From Ciceribacter sp. L1K22 (GTDB lineage: Bacteria; Pseudomonadota; Alphaproteobacteria; Rhizobiales; Rhizobiaceae), in the NCBI RefSeq assembly GCF_017599385.1, contig NZ_JAGFPK010000001.1, forward strand, positions 1,603,399 to 1,667,398: a stretch of DNA of 64,000 bases. Direction: 5' to 3'. Shown one piece after another: positions 43,747 through 52,935 of this stretch (the stretch's first letter is position 1; every line of letters begins with the position of its first letter). The notes under the pieces are model-generated. The model was not told the origin of the DNA. It was given only the letters and a program-made list of their open reading frames with translations, and made no database searches. The translations under genes and the position numbers were made by a program.

Positions 43747-45876
43747 TCAGAACAGAAAGTCTCCGGCATCGAGGTTCTTGATGGAGACGTGTTCGAGGGT
43801 GATGGAGTGACCCGAGGTGATGTCGATCACGACACTGCTTCCGACCTGATGCATGTGGTTTGCCTTGAGGTCGGAATAGCTTGTGATGGCGGAGACGGCC
43901 GAGAGGTCGAGGATGTCGTGGTCCGATCCGGTGGCATCGAAGTCGGTGATCCTGTCCTTGCCCTCGCTGTTGCGGAAGACGAAGCGGTCTGTGCCGGTTC
44001 CGCCGGAGAGCTTGTCGTTGCCGCTTTGGCCGTAGAGCGTGTCGTTTCCGGCCCCGCCGCTGATCTTGTCGTTTCCGGCTCCGCCCGACAGCTTGTTGTT
44101 TCCGCTGTTGCCGGTGATGGTGTTGGCGAGCGCATTGCCGGTGGCGCTGATATTGGCTGAGCCGGAAAGCGAGATGTGCTCGACATTGCCGAGCTTGGCG
44201 ATGGAGTAGGAGACGGTGGAGATGATCTTGTCGGTTCCCTGGCCGTTGCTTTCCTTGATGACGTCGGCGGTGGTGTCGACATAATAGGTGTCGTTGCCGG
44301 TCCCGCCGGCCATGGTGTCGGCTCCCTTGCCGCCGTTCAGCGTATCGTTGCCGGCGCCGCCGTTGAGAACGTCCTTGCCGTCGAGGCCGTAAAGCCTGTT
44401 GTCGTTACCATTGCCGGTGATAACATTGTCCAACGCATTGCCGGTGCCGTCGATCTTCCCGCTGCCGGTAAGGGATAGACGCTCGACCGAACCTTTGCCG
44501 GTGAGGTTGAAGCTTATCGAGCTTTTCACGGTGTCAGTGCCCTGTCCGACCATCTCGCGAATGACATCACCGGCCGAATTGATGACATAGGTATCATTGC
44601 CGTAGCCACCGATCAGGGTGTCGTCGCCGCCGCGACCGTCCAGCACGTCGTTGCCGCCATAGCCGACAATCGTCTCATCCCAATCGGTACCGCGCAGGCT
44701 CTCGCTCTGGCCGCTACCGCGAATATCCGGTGCAAAATGGCGCTGATAGATCCCATAGGACGAGCCGTCTTGCCCGAACGACACCCACGATACGACCCAG
44801 CTTCCGTCCGATAGAGCGGAGAGGACGGGCGAATACTGGGCGTTCGCTGTGGTGACGCTGATAAGCGTCTCCGAGCCGACCGCACGTCCCTCGGCATCGT
44901 ATCGCTGCATATAAACGTCGTTGCTCGCATCGTCGCTCGGCTTGTTCTGCCAGGCGACCACCCAGCCGCCATCGGCAAGGGCCACGGCGCTGGAGTTGAA
45001 CTGGTCGCCGGCAATCGTCGAGTTGACCGTGAGTTGCGCTCCGTCGGTGCTCCCGTCGGCGGCGTAACGCTGCTGATAGACATTGTAGCCTTCGGTGCCG
45101 TCGTCGGATGTCCAGGTGACGAGCCAGCCTCCGTCTCCAAGCGCGATGGTGGTGGGAATGAACTGCGTCCGTTCCGTTCCGATATTGATGCGGGTTTCGG
45201 TTCCGATGTGCTCGCCGTCGGATCCGAAACGCTGTTGAAACACGTCGTAGGAGGTGTCTCCCGCGCCGACCCAGCTGACGACCCAGCCACCATCCGCAAG
45301 ACCGGTCACGGTCGGCGAATACTGGTGACCTGCACGGGTGGTGTTGGCGATCGTCTCGCCGCCGACCTTGTTGCCCGAGGCGTCGTACCTCTGCATCGAA
45401 ACGCCCGAGGACGAGCCGTCGACCTCCGGGCTCTCCCAGGCGACAATCCACCCGCCATCCGCGAGGGTCGCGACCACCGGCGTACGCTGGTCACCGGTGC
45501 CGAACTCGTTGACCAGGGTTTCCGTGCCGACCTTCCGGCCGTCTGCGTCAAAGCGCTGCTGGTAGACCTCGCCAAAGTTCTGCGCGTCGCGGCCGGCCCA
45601 GGTGACGATCCAGCCGCCGTCGTCCAGCGCGAAGACGCTGGTTTCCTGCTGGCTGCCGATGGTCGAGGTGTTGATCAGCGTTTCCCCACCGATCGGCTGA
45701 CCATTGGCGCCGTAGTGTTGCTGGTAAGTCCCGTAGCTCGAGCCGTCCTGGCTCTCGGAGGACCATGTTACGATCCAGCCACCATCGGCGAGGCCGGTGA
45801 CGGCCGGCCAGGTCTGCGCGCCCGAGGTGAATGTGTTGACGCGTGTTTCCGCGCTGCCGGTTGCAAGCGTGGTCAT
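43747..45876 (-). CDS. Secreted RTX protein with seven W-repeats, copy 1
   Basis: A 709-residue protein without an N-terminal signal peptide. Residues about 1-385 hold seven repeats of about 53 residues, each centred on [10 protein letters not shown] and ending in YQQRY-DADG-VG-E; the last is marked by DGSWVVSW and QRHFAPDI. Seven such units suggest a seven-bladed propeller. From about 400, glycine-rich RTX nonapeptides (GGAGNDTL type) bind calcium. The end, [16 protein letters not shown], is a typical type I secretion signal. GGAG precedes the ATG. Copy 2 ends 73 bases upstream with no terminator, so the two may be co-transcribed. The function is unknown; an adhesin or matrix protein is plausible. 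Confidence 0.88.
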   Translation of the reverse strand: MTTLATGSAETRVNTFTSGAQTWPAVTGLADGGWIVTWSSESQDGSSYGTYQQHYGANGQPIGGETLINTSTIGSQQETSVFALDDGGWIVTWAGRDAQNFGEVYQQRFDADGRKVGTETLVNEFGTGDQRTPVVATLADGGWIVAWESPEVDGSSSGVSMQRYDASGNKVGGETIANTTRAGHQYSPTVTGLADGGWVVSWVGAGDTSYDVFQQRFGSDGEHIGTETRINIGTERTQFIPTTIALGDGGWLVTWTSDDGTEGYNVYQQRYAADGSTDGAQLTVNSTIAGDQFNSSAVALADGGWVVAWQNKPSDDASNDVYMQRYDAEGRAVGSETLISVTTANAQYSPVLSALSDGSWVVSWVSFGQDGSSYGIYQRHFAPDIRGSGQSESLRGTDWDETIVGYGGNDVLDGRGGDDTLIGGYGNDTYVINSAGDVIREMVGQGTDTVKSSISFNLTGKGSVERLSLTGSGKIDGTGNALDNVITGNGNDNRLYGLDGKDVLNGGAGNDTLNGGKGADTMAGGTGNDTYYVDTTADVIKESNGQGTDKIISTVSYSIAKLGNVEHISLSGSANISATGNALANTITGNSGNNKLSGGAGNDKISGGAGNDTLYGQSGNDKLSGGTGTDRFVFRNSEGKDRITDFDATGSDHDILDLSAVSAITSYSDLKANHMHQVGSSVVIDITSGHSITLEHVSIKNLDAGDFLF

Positions 45877-45949
45877 GATTTTGCTCCTTATCCCTTTTCA
45901 AATCGCAGGCCGTAGCCGGTACGGTTCCGGATTCCGCTTTGCATTGGGT

Positions 45950-48072
45950 TCAAAAAATGAAGTCTCCGGCATCGAGGTTCTTGATGGAGATGTGTTCGAG
46001 GGTGATGGAATGACCCGAGGTGATGTCGATCACGACATTGCTTCCGACCTGATGCATGTGGTTTGCCTTGAGGTCGGAATAGCTGGTGATGGCGGAGACG
46101 GCCGAGAGGTCGAGGATGTCGTGGTCCGATCCGATGGCATCGAAGTCGGTGATCTTGTCCTTGCCCTCGCTGTTGCGGAAGACGAAGCGGTCTGTGCCGG
46201 TTCCGCCTGTAAGGATGTCGTTTCCGCTTTGGCCGTAGAGCGTGTCGTTTCCGGCCCCGCCACTGATCTTGTCGTTTCCGGCTCCGCCCGACAGCTTGTT
46301 GTTTCCGCTGTTGCCGGTGATGGTGTTGGCGAGCGCATTTCCGGTGGCGCTGATATTGGCTGAGCCGGAAAGCGAGATGTGCTCGACATTGCCGAGCTTG
46401 GCGATGGAGTAGGAGGCGGTGGAGATGACCTTGTCGGTTCCCTGTCCGCTCGCCTCCTGGATCACGTCGCGGGAGGAATCGACATAGTAGGTGTCGTTTC
46501 CGGTTCCCCCAGCCATGGTGTCGTTACCGGTACCGCCGATCAGCTTGTCGTTGCCGCCGCCGCTCTTGAGGACGTCGTTTCCGGCGCCGCCGTTGAGGGT
46601 GTTTGCCGCATTATTCCCGGTGATCGTATTGGCAAGAGCGTTGCCGGTGCCGTTGATGGCCGACGACCCTGTCAGGACAAGGTTCTCCGTCGCGCCCGCA
46701 TTGGCTAGGCTGTAGCTGATCGTCGAACGAACCGTATCCGTGCCCTGATTGGCGTATTCGAGAACCTTGTCGCCACTGCTGTTGACGTAATAGGTATCGT
46801 TCCCCGTTCCGCCATAAATTGTGTCATTGCCGCTGCCGCCGGACAGCGTGTCGTTGCCGGCGTAGCCCATAATCTTTTCGTCCCAGTTCGTTCCGCGCAG
46901 CGTCTCGCTTTGGGCGCTGCCAAGGATGTCCGGAGCAAAATGACGTTGGACGATATCGTAGTCGCCCGTGCCTCCAGTGTCGGAGCTCCAGGTGACGACC
47001 CAGCTTCCGTCGGACAATGCCGTTACCACCGGAAGTTCCTGAGCATTGGCGTGAACGGCGTTGACCTTCTCTTCTGAGCCGACGGTTCGTCCGAAAGCAT
47101 CGTAGCGTTGTTGGTAGATGTCGATGCCGTCATCGTTGGCATTAGCGGTGGATTGCCACACAACCACCCATCCGCCGTCGCTTGTTGCCGCCACCTGGGC
47201 GTAACGTTGCAAGCCGGGGCAGACATGTTCACCCGGGTTTCGCCGCCTTCTTCGAGGCCGGCCTCAGTGTAGCGTTGGAAATAGACGTCGGTTCCGCCGT
47301 GAACTGGGTCGGTGGAGTGCCAGGTAACAATCCATCCGCCGTCTGCCAGCGCCGTCACTGCAGCGGCGGATTGGTTGTCGTCTGTGGTGCTGTTGACCTG
47401 TATTTCGTCGCCGACGCGCTGGCCTGAAGCATTGTAGCGTTGTTGGTATACGCCGCTGCTGTCGCCGTCCTGACTAAAAGATTCCCAGGCAATGACCCAC
47501 CCCCCGTCGGCGAGCCCGGTTACCGCCGGAAACGCCTGAGTGCCGGCATGGTAGCTGTTGACGATGTTGATCGAGCCGATTTTACCGCCGTTGGCGTCAA
47601 AGCGCTGTTGGAAGACTTCCTGTCCGTTCGACCCACCTTGACCGAACCAGGTTACAATCCATCCACCATCGGCCAGTCCGGCGACCACCGAGTAATCCTG
47701 ATCGGATGAGCCGTTGGAGACGAGCGTCTCCGTACCAACTGGGTGACCGTTTGCGTCATAGCGTTGCTGGCGTATCTCGTGCCATGTTCCGTAGTGGGTA
47801 AACGTGACAACCCAACCGCCGTCGTTCAATGCGGCGACAGACGCGTCTTCCTGGAAGCTCGACGTGGTGCTGTTGACGATCTGTTCGGCGCCGCGGGCAT
47901 TGCCCCTGGCGTCGTAGCGCTGTTGATGAATGCCAAAGCCGCTGTCGTCCCAACCCATCCACGTTGTGACCCAGCCACCATCGGAGAGAGCGGTCATCTT
48001 TGGAAGGTACTGGGCGCGATCGGTATCCGTATTGACGAGTGTTTCGTCGCCCGCTGTTGAAAATGTCGACAT
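45950..48072 (-). pseudogene. Secreted RTX protein with seven W-repeats, copy 2, frameshifted
   Basis: The second paralogue is split by a frameshift near 47212. The upstream frame (48072 to about 47212) holds repeats one to five and the start of six. The downstream frame (from about 47212 to 45950) holds the rest of six, repeat seven, the RTX region and the secretion signal ending AGDFIF. Adding one base within GCTTGCAA restores the spacing between VN and Q seen in the other repeats and gives 707 residues, against 709 and 705 for the paralogues. The ATG at 48072 has GGAGGG upstream. It is either a recent mutation, phase variation or a sequencing error. Confidence 0.8.
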
Positions 48073-48133
48073 CAATCCCTCCAAAAGATCTCCGGCCCAT
48101 TCGGCCTTGCCGCGCCAATTACGATTCATATTT

Positions 48134-48151
48134 ATGAGACTTATGTCTCAT
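48134..48151. promoter_or_regulatory. TGAGAC-N4-GTCTCA palindrome, site A
   Basis: Perfect inverted repeat ATGAGAC-TTAT-GTCTCAT, with its near edge 62 bases upstream of the start of RTX copy 2. Its centre is 62 bases from site B. It is probably an operator for a dimeric repressor or activator. Confidence 0.7.
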
Positions 48152-48196
48152 TAAATGTTCCCCTACATGCAGGGCGTGATAAGGTCAATGCGTTCG

Positions 48197-48212
48197 TGAG
48201 ACGTAAGTCTCA
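48197..48212. promoter_or_regulatory. TGAGAC-N4-GTCTCA palindrome, site B
   Basis: Perfect inverted repeat TGAGAC-GTAA-GTCTCA, 125 bases upstream of the RTX copy 2 start. It pairs with site A in the same spacer. Confidence 0.7.
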
Positions 48213-48276
48213 AAAAAAGATATGCGGCGAACTCGAAGCGACCCTGGCTTCATCGCGCAGCAGGGTGATTTCCTTG

Positions 48277-48351
48277 CGCCCCGAACAGGTGTGCATCTGT
48301 CCGGGGCGCATTGGTCGAGGGTTCGCGGGGGAGAGTATGAACCTCGACCAA
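48277..48351 (-). repeat. Double-hairpin 3' element after RTX copy 3
   Basis: This is the second copy of the element at 43665-43739. Stems are 48311-48320 with 48342-48351, and 48277-48288 with 48297-48308 (one mismatch). The two copies differ at only a base or two over the roughly 75 bases. Confidence 0.75.
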
Positions 48352-48358
48352 ATCGGTC

Positions 48359-50476
48359 TCAGAACAGGAAGTCTCCCGCATTGAGGTTCTTGATGGAGAC
48401 GTGTTCGAGGGTGATGGAGTGACCCGAGGTGATGTCGATCACGACATTGCTTCCGACCTGATGCATGTGGTTTGCCTTGAGGTCGGAATAGCTTGTGATG
48501 GCGGAGACGGCCGAGAGGTCGAGGATGTCGTGGTCCGATCCGATGGCATCGAAGTCGGTGATCCTGTCCTTGCCCTCGCTGTTGCGGAAGACGAAGCGGT
48601 CTGTGCCGGTTCCGCCGGAGAGCTTGTCGTTGCCGCTTTGGCCGTAGAGCGTGTCGTTTCCGGCCCCGCCGCTGATCTTGTCGTTTCCGGCTCCGCCCGA
48701 CAGCTTGTTGTTTCCGCTGTTGCCGGTGATGGTGTTGGCGAGCGCATTTCCGGTGGCGCTGATATTGGCCGAACCGGAAAGCGAGATGTTCTCGACATTG
48801 CCGAGCTTGGCGATGGAGTAGGAGACAGTGGAGATGACCTTGTCGGAACCCTGTCCGCTAGCCTCCTGGATCACGTCGCGGGAGGAATCGACATAGTAGG
48901 TGTCGTTTCCGGTTCCCCCAGCCATGGTGTCGTTACCGGTTCCGCCGATCAGCTTGTCGTTGCCGCCGCCGCCCTTGAGGACGTCGTTTCCGGCGCCGCC
49001 GTTGAGGGTGTTTGCCGCATTATTCCCGGTGATCGTATTGGCAAGAGCGTTGCCGGTGCCGTTGATGGCGGAACTGCCGGTCAGCGTCAGATTCTCCACC
49101 GAGCCAAGGGCTGCCAGGCTGAAGCTGATAGAGGAATGGACCTTGTCGACGCCCTGATTGGCCAGTTCCTGGACGCGGTCACCGCTGTTGTCGACGATAT
49201 ACAGATCGTTGCCGGCGCCACCGATCAAAGTGTCGGCACCTGCGCCGCCATTCAACTGGTCGTTGCCGCCGTGACCGATGATAGTTTCGTCCCATGCCGA
49301 TCCCGTCAGCACGTTGCTAAGGCCGTCGCCTTCGATATCAGGCGCGAAATGGCGTTGCTGGAGTTGGTAGCTTCCGTTGGCTTGATGGGTGATCCACGTC
49401 ACGATCCACGTGCCGTCCGCCAGCGTCGTAGTTGAGCCCCGTACCATTTGACTGACGCCTGGCTGGCTCAGCACGGAGGTTTCTGTTCCCACTTTCTGAC
49501 CGTCAGCGCCGAACCGCTGCTGGAAATGTCCAGGCACACCGTCGCTATCCTGGCCAGCCCATACTACGATCCAGCCTCCGTCCGGCAGGGCGCATACCGA
49601 GGATGTGATGTATCCTGACGACGCGCTGTTGGCGAGAACCTCCTCGCCAACGGCCTCGCCATGACGGTCGTAGCGCTGGAAATATATGCCGTCCGGTGTT
49701 TCATCATTGGCATTCAATCCCCATGACACGACCCATCCGCCGTCGCTGAGTGCAGTGACCGACGGTTCGCCGAAAGATCCGTTGGAGCCAGCGGTGATAT
49801 TGATTTCTCCGCCGGATGCTCGCCCGCTGCTATCGAAACGCTGCTGATAGATGTCCAGCGACATGCCGGCATGCTTATAGGTCACAACCCAGCCACCATC
49901 GGGCAAAGCGGTGATCGTCGGAGCGTATTGGGCGCCGGCTGTGGTTGTGTTGACGCGGCTCTCGGTGCCAACGGCATGACCGGAGGCATCGAAACGTTGC
50001 ATCGCAATATCGATACCATCGCCGTCGGGCTGGCCGTAGGAGTGCCACAGCACGACCCATCCGCCATCCGCCAGGGCCGTGACCTCGGGGGAATACTGCT
50101 CGTCGGCCGTGAACGTGTTTATTTGTGCTGCCGAGCCGATGGCGACGCCGTCCGCCGAAAAGCGCTGCTGGTAGATTTCGGAGGTCTGGTCGTCCAGCGA
50201 AGCGCTCCAGGTCAGCACCCAGCCGCCGTCGCTAAGCGTCGTGGCCTTCGCGCCCTCGATATATTCGAAATGGCCGGCGGAAACGGTGACGCGCTCTCCA
50301 ACGGGTGCGCCTCCAGCAGCGAAGCGCTGTTGATAGAGCGCGGTCGTGTCCTCACCTTCGACCGTCCATGACGTGATCCAGCCTCCGTCTTGGAGGGCGG
50401 TTGTCGAGGTGTGCCACAACATGGCGGTGCTGGAATCAACAATGAGGAGGTCGCTTGCGGTGGCATTCGATGACAT
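48359..50476 (-). CDS. Secreted RTX protein with seven W-repeats, copy 3
   Basis: A 705-residue paralogue. Its seven repeats show cores [60 protein letters not shown] and [10 protein letters not shown]. They differ strongly from those of copies 1 and 2, whereas the RTX half and C-terminal signal (NLNAGDFLF) are almost identical to them. No export signal is present at the N-terminus. The ATG at 50476 has GGAGA upstream; the frame stays open 129 bases further without a ribosome site. Transcription probably starts from the region around 50.8 kb, which carries two palindromes. Confidence 0.88.
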   Translation of the reverse strand: MSSNATASDLLIVDSSTAMLWHTSTTALQDGGWITSWTVEGEDTTALYQQRFAAGGAPVGERVTVSAGHFEYIEGAKATTLSDGGWVLTWSASLDDQTSEIYQQRFSADGVAIGSAAQINTFTADEQYSPEVTALADGGWVVLWHSYGQPDGDGIDIAMQRFDASGHAVGTESRVNTTTAGAQYAPTITALPDGGWVVTYKHAGMSLDIYQQRFDSSGRASGGEINITAGSNGSFGEPSVTALSDGGWVVSWGLNANDETPDGIYFQRYDRHGEAVGEEVLANSASSGYITSSVCALPDGGWIVVWAGQDSDGVPGHFQQRFGADGQKVGTETSVLSQPGVSQMVRGSTTTLADGTWIVTWITHQANGSYQLQQRHFAPDIEGDGLSNVLTGSAWDETIIGHGGNDQLNGGAGADTLIGGAGNDLYIVDNSGDRVQELANQGVDKVHSSISFSLAALGSVENLTLTGSSAINGTGNALANTITGNNAANTLNGGAGNDVLKGGGGNDKLIGGTGNDTMAGGTGNDTYYVDSSRDVIQEASGQGSDKVISTVSYSIAKLGNVENISLSGSANISATGNALANTITGNSGNNKLSGGAGNDKISGGAGNDTLYGQSGNDKLSGGTGTDRFVFRNSEGKDRITDFDAIGSDHDILDLSAVSAITSYSDLKANHMHQVGSNVVIDITSGHSITLEHVSIKNLNAGDFLF

Positions 50477-50832
50477 TTCTTTCTCCAGTCCTGACCGTCC
50501 TGCGGGCTCGACCCGGGCGGCCTTTCGATCCAATCCTTCACCACGCCCTCTCGGCACGGCTCCGCCATCCCGCCGCCAAGAGGCGGAGAGGTGTATTGTT
50601 CTCAATCGTCCCGAGGTCGCCGTTCGTCAGGGGGCGCAAGCACCGCCTCCGCGCGCGGCGCGAAGGTTCCGGTCCCTGTCTCGGGTTGTCTCGTTCGGTC
50701 GCAGGCGGCGATACTGCCGACCGGCGGGCGCACCGCCATCAGCCGCGACGGCGCTCCTGTAGTCGCTGCACGTCATGGTGGCTTCCTAAATCTTCACTAA
50801 ACACGTCTCGGATTTGCCGACCTGCTCATTTG

Positions 50833-50848
50833 TGAGACTTAAGTCTCA
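50833..50848. promoter_or_regulatory. TGAGAC-N4-GTCTCA palindrome, site C
   Basis: Perfect inverted repeat TGAGAC-TTAA-GTCTCA, 357 bases upstream of the RTX copy 3 start. It has the same half-sites as sites A and B. Confidence 0.7.
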
Positions 50849-50895
50849 TTTTGTGGCAGCTTCTATCGCTGGGAAAATCATTCGTCAACATCATA

Positions 50896-50911
50896 TGAGA
50901 CAATTGTCTCG
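50896..50911. promoter_or_regulatory. TGAGAC-N4-GTCTCG palindrome, site D
   Basis: Inverted repeat TGAGAC-AATT-GTCTCG with one outer mismatch. Its centre is 63 bases from site C, matching the A-B spacing within one base. Confidence 0.65.
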
Positions 50912-51080
50912 TTAGGTTGCGGCGAGGTGCCGCCCGCGAGGCCGGTTGGGGAGGCAGGGCGGTCGGGCGAGGTCTTCAGGATTGACAAACGGGACGCACC
51001 ATGCGTTTGTCCGCGCGATTTAAAGTCTGAGAATCCGTGCCCTTGCCGGATCACCATCAAGAAATATGCAGGATAAAACC

Positions 51081-52871
51081 ATGCACCGTTACCGCAGCCA
51101 CACCTGCGCCGCCCTTCGCAAGTCCGATGTCGGCTCCACCGTCCGCCTGTCCGGCTGGGTTCACCGCGTTCGCGACCATGGCGGCGTGTTGTTCATCGAT
51201 CTTCGGGACCACTACGGCATCACGCAGGTGGTCGCTGATCCGGACAGCCCGGCCTTCAAGACGGCTGAAGCCGTACGTGGCGAATGGGTCATTCGCATCG
51301 ATGGTCTGGTGAAGGCGCGTTCTGAAGACACGGTCAACAAGAACATGGCGACCGGCGAGATTGAACTCTATGCTCAGGAGATCGAGGTTCTCTCGGCCGC
51401 CAAGGAATTGCCTCTGCCGGTCTTCGGTGAGCCCGATTATCCGGAAGACGTGCGCCTCAAGTACCGCTTCCTCGACCTGCGTCGTGAGACGCTCCACCGG
51501 AACATCGTCAAGCGCACGCAGATCATCGCCGCGATGCGCTCCGGCATGGCCGATGCCGGCTTTGCGGAATATTCCACGCCGATCCTGACGGCATCTTCTC
51601 CGGAAGGCGCGCGCGACTTCCTCGTGCCCTCGCGTATCCATCAGGGCAAGTTCTTCGCCCTGCCGCAGGCCCCGCAACAGTACAAGCAGCTCTTGATGGT
51701 TGCCGGCTTCGACCGTTATTTCCAGATCGCGCCGTGCTTCCGCGACGAGGACCCGCGCGCCGACCGTCTTCCCGGCGAATTCTACCAGCTCGACGTCGAG
51801 ATGAGCTTCGTTACCCAGGAAGACGTCTGGAACACGATGGAGCCGATGATGACGGCGGTGTTCGAGAAGTTCGCCGACGGCAAGCCGGTTACCAAGGAAT
51901 GGCCGCGCATTCCCTACGACGTCGCGATCCGCAAGTACGGCTCCGACAAGCCGGATCTGCGCAACCCGATCGTCATGGAAGGTGTGACCGAGCACTTTCG
52001 CGACTCGGGCTTCAAGGTCTTCGCCGGAATGATTGCAGCGAACCCGAAAGTCGAGATCTGGGCGATCCCCGCCAAGACCGGCGGTTCGCGCGCGTTCTGC
52101 GACCGTATGAACGCATGGGCCCAGCAGCAGGGCCAGCCCGGCCTCGGCTACATCTTCTGGAAGGAAGAAGAGGGCAAGGTCGGCGGCTCCGGTCCGCTCG
52201 CCAAGAATATCGGCGAGGAGCGTACGGAGGCGATCCGCCAGCAACTCGGGCTGGACGCGGGCGATGCTTGCTTCTTCGTCGCTGGCGAACCCTCTAAGTT
52301 CTACAAGTTCGCGGGCGAAGCCCGCACGCGCGCCGGCGAGGAACTGAACCTCGTTGACCGCGACCGCTTTGAAATGTGCTGGATCGTCGACTTCCCGTTC
52401 TACGAATGGAGCGAGGAAGAGAAGAAGATCGATTTCGCTCACAACCCCTTCTCTATGCCGCAGGGCGGCCTTGAAGCGTTGACGACTGAAGATCCGCTGA
52501 GCCTCAAGGCCTATCAGTACGACGCGGTGTGCAACGGCTTCGAGATCGCCTCGGGCTCGATCCGTAACCAATCGCCGGAACTGATGGTGAAGGCGTTCGA
52601 AAAGGTCGGTCTGTCGCAGGCCGATGTCGAGGAGCGCTTCGGAGGCATGTATCGTGCCTTCCAGTACGGCGCACCTCCGCACGGCGGTTGCGCCTTCGGC
52701 ATCGACCGCGTGGTCATGCTGCTGGTCGGCGCCAAGAACCTGCGTGAAATCTCGCTGTTCCCGATGAACCAGCAGGCCCAGGACCTCCTGATGAACGCGC
52801 CTTCGGAAGCGACGCCGACACAGCTGCGCGAACTGGCGCTGCGGGTAATCCCGCCGCAGAAGAAGGACTGA
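51081..52871 (+). CDS. aspS: Aspartyl-tRNA synthetase
   Basis: A 596-residue class II synthetase. The N-terminal OB-fold for the anticodon starts [19 protein letters not shown] and includes [20 protein letters not shown]. Class II motif 2 is [10 protein letters not shown], motif 3 is [11 protein letters not shown] near the C-terminus, and the bacterial GAD insertion lies between them. The ATG at 51081 was chosen over one 15 bases upstream because homologues begin MHRYR and AGGA is well placed. A bidirectional terminator follows. Confidence 0.97.
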   Translation: MHRYRSHTCAALRKSDVGSTVRLSGWVHRVRDHGGVLFIDLRDHYGITQVVADPDSPAFKTAEAVRGEWVIRIDGLVKARSEDTVNKNMATGEIELYAQEIEVLSAAKELPLPVFGEPDYPEDVRLKYRFLDLRRETLHRNIVKRTQIIAAMRSGMADAGFAEYSTPILTASSPEGARDFLVPSRIHQGKFFALPQAPQQYKQLLMVAGFDRYFQIAPCFRDEDPRADRLPGEFYQLDVEMSFVTQEDVWNTMEPMMTAVFEKFADGKPVTKEWPRIPYDVAIRKYGSDKPDLRNPIVMEGVTEHFRDSGFKVFAGMIAANPKVEIWAIPAKTGGSRAFCDRMNAWAQQQGQPGLGYIFWKEEEGKVGGSGPLAKNIGEERTEAIRQQLGLDAGDACFFVAGEPSKFYKFAGEARTRAGEELNLVDRDRFEMCWIVDFPFYEWSEEEKKIDFAHNPFSMPQGGLEALTTEDPLSLKAYQYDAVCNGFEIASGSIRNQSPELMVKAFEKVGLSQADVEERFGGMYRAFQYGAPPHGGCAFGIDRVVMLLVGAKNLREISLFPMNQQAQDLLMNAPSEATPTQLRELALRVIPPQKKD

Positions 52872-52894
52872 CACGTCCTGCTGTGAAGCATTCG

Positions 52895-52931
52895 AAAAGC
52901 CCTGCAAAGCATCTGCTTCGCGGGGCTTTTT
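52895..52931. terminator. Bidirectional terminator between aspS and the acyltransferase
   Basis: A 17-base-pair stem (52895-52911 with 52914-52930, one G-U pair and one mismatch) with A4 and T5 flanks serves both convergent genes. Confidence 0.9.
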
Positions 52932-52935
52932 GCTG

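Larger units (their letters stand above)
50477..51080. other. Long spacer between RTX copy 3 and aspS
   Basis: A 604-base region. The half nearest RTX copy 3 (50477-50780) is GC-rich without a convincing gene and may be an untranslated leader. The middle (50780-50915) is AT-richer and holds the two palindromes C and D. The last part should contain the aspS promoter, and AGGA lies just before the aspS ATG. Confidence 0.5.

Noticed and set aside
43980-44400. Regular short repeats that at first look like a CRISPR array
   Set aside because: They are in-frame codon repeats of the GGAGNDTL nonapeptide with no unique spacers of constant length and no cas genes.
43744-49435. Long rightward open frames opposite the RTX genes, such as 45034-45915 and 48401-49435
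   Set aside because: They are antisense shadows created by the Gly/Asp/Asn codon bias of the RTX repeats. They have no ribosome sites, and the same shadow recurs in each copy.
51057-52907. A 616-codon leftward frame opposite aspS
   Set aside because: It is antisense to a fully conserved aspS. High GC content at third positions keeps the opposite frame open.
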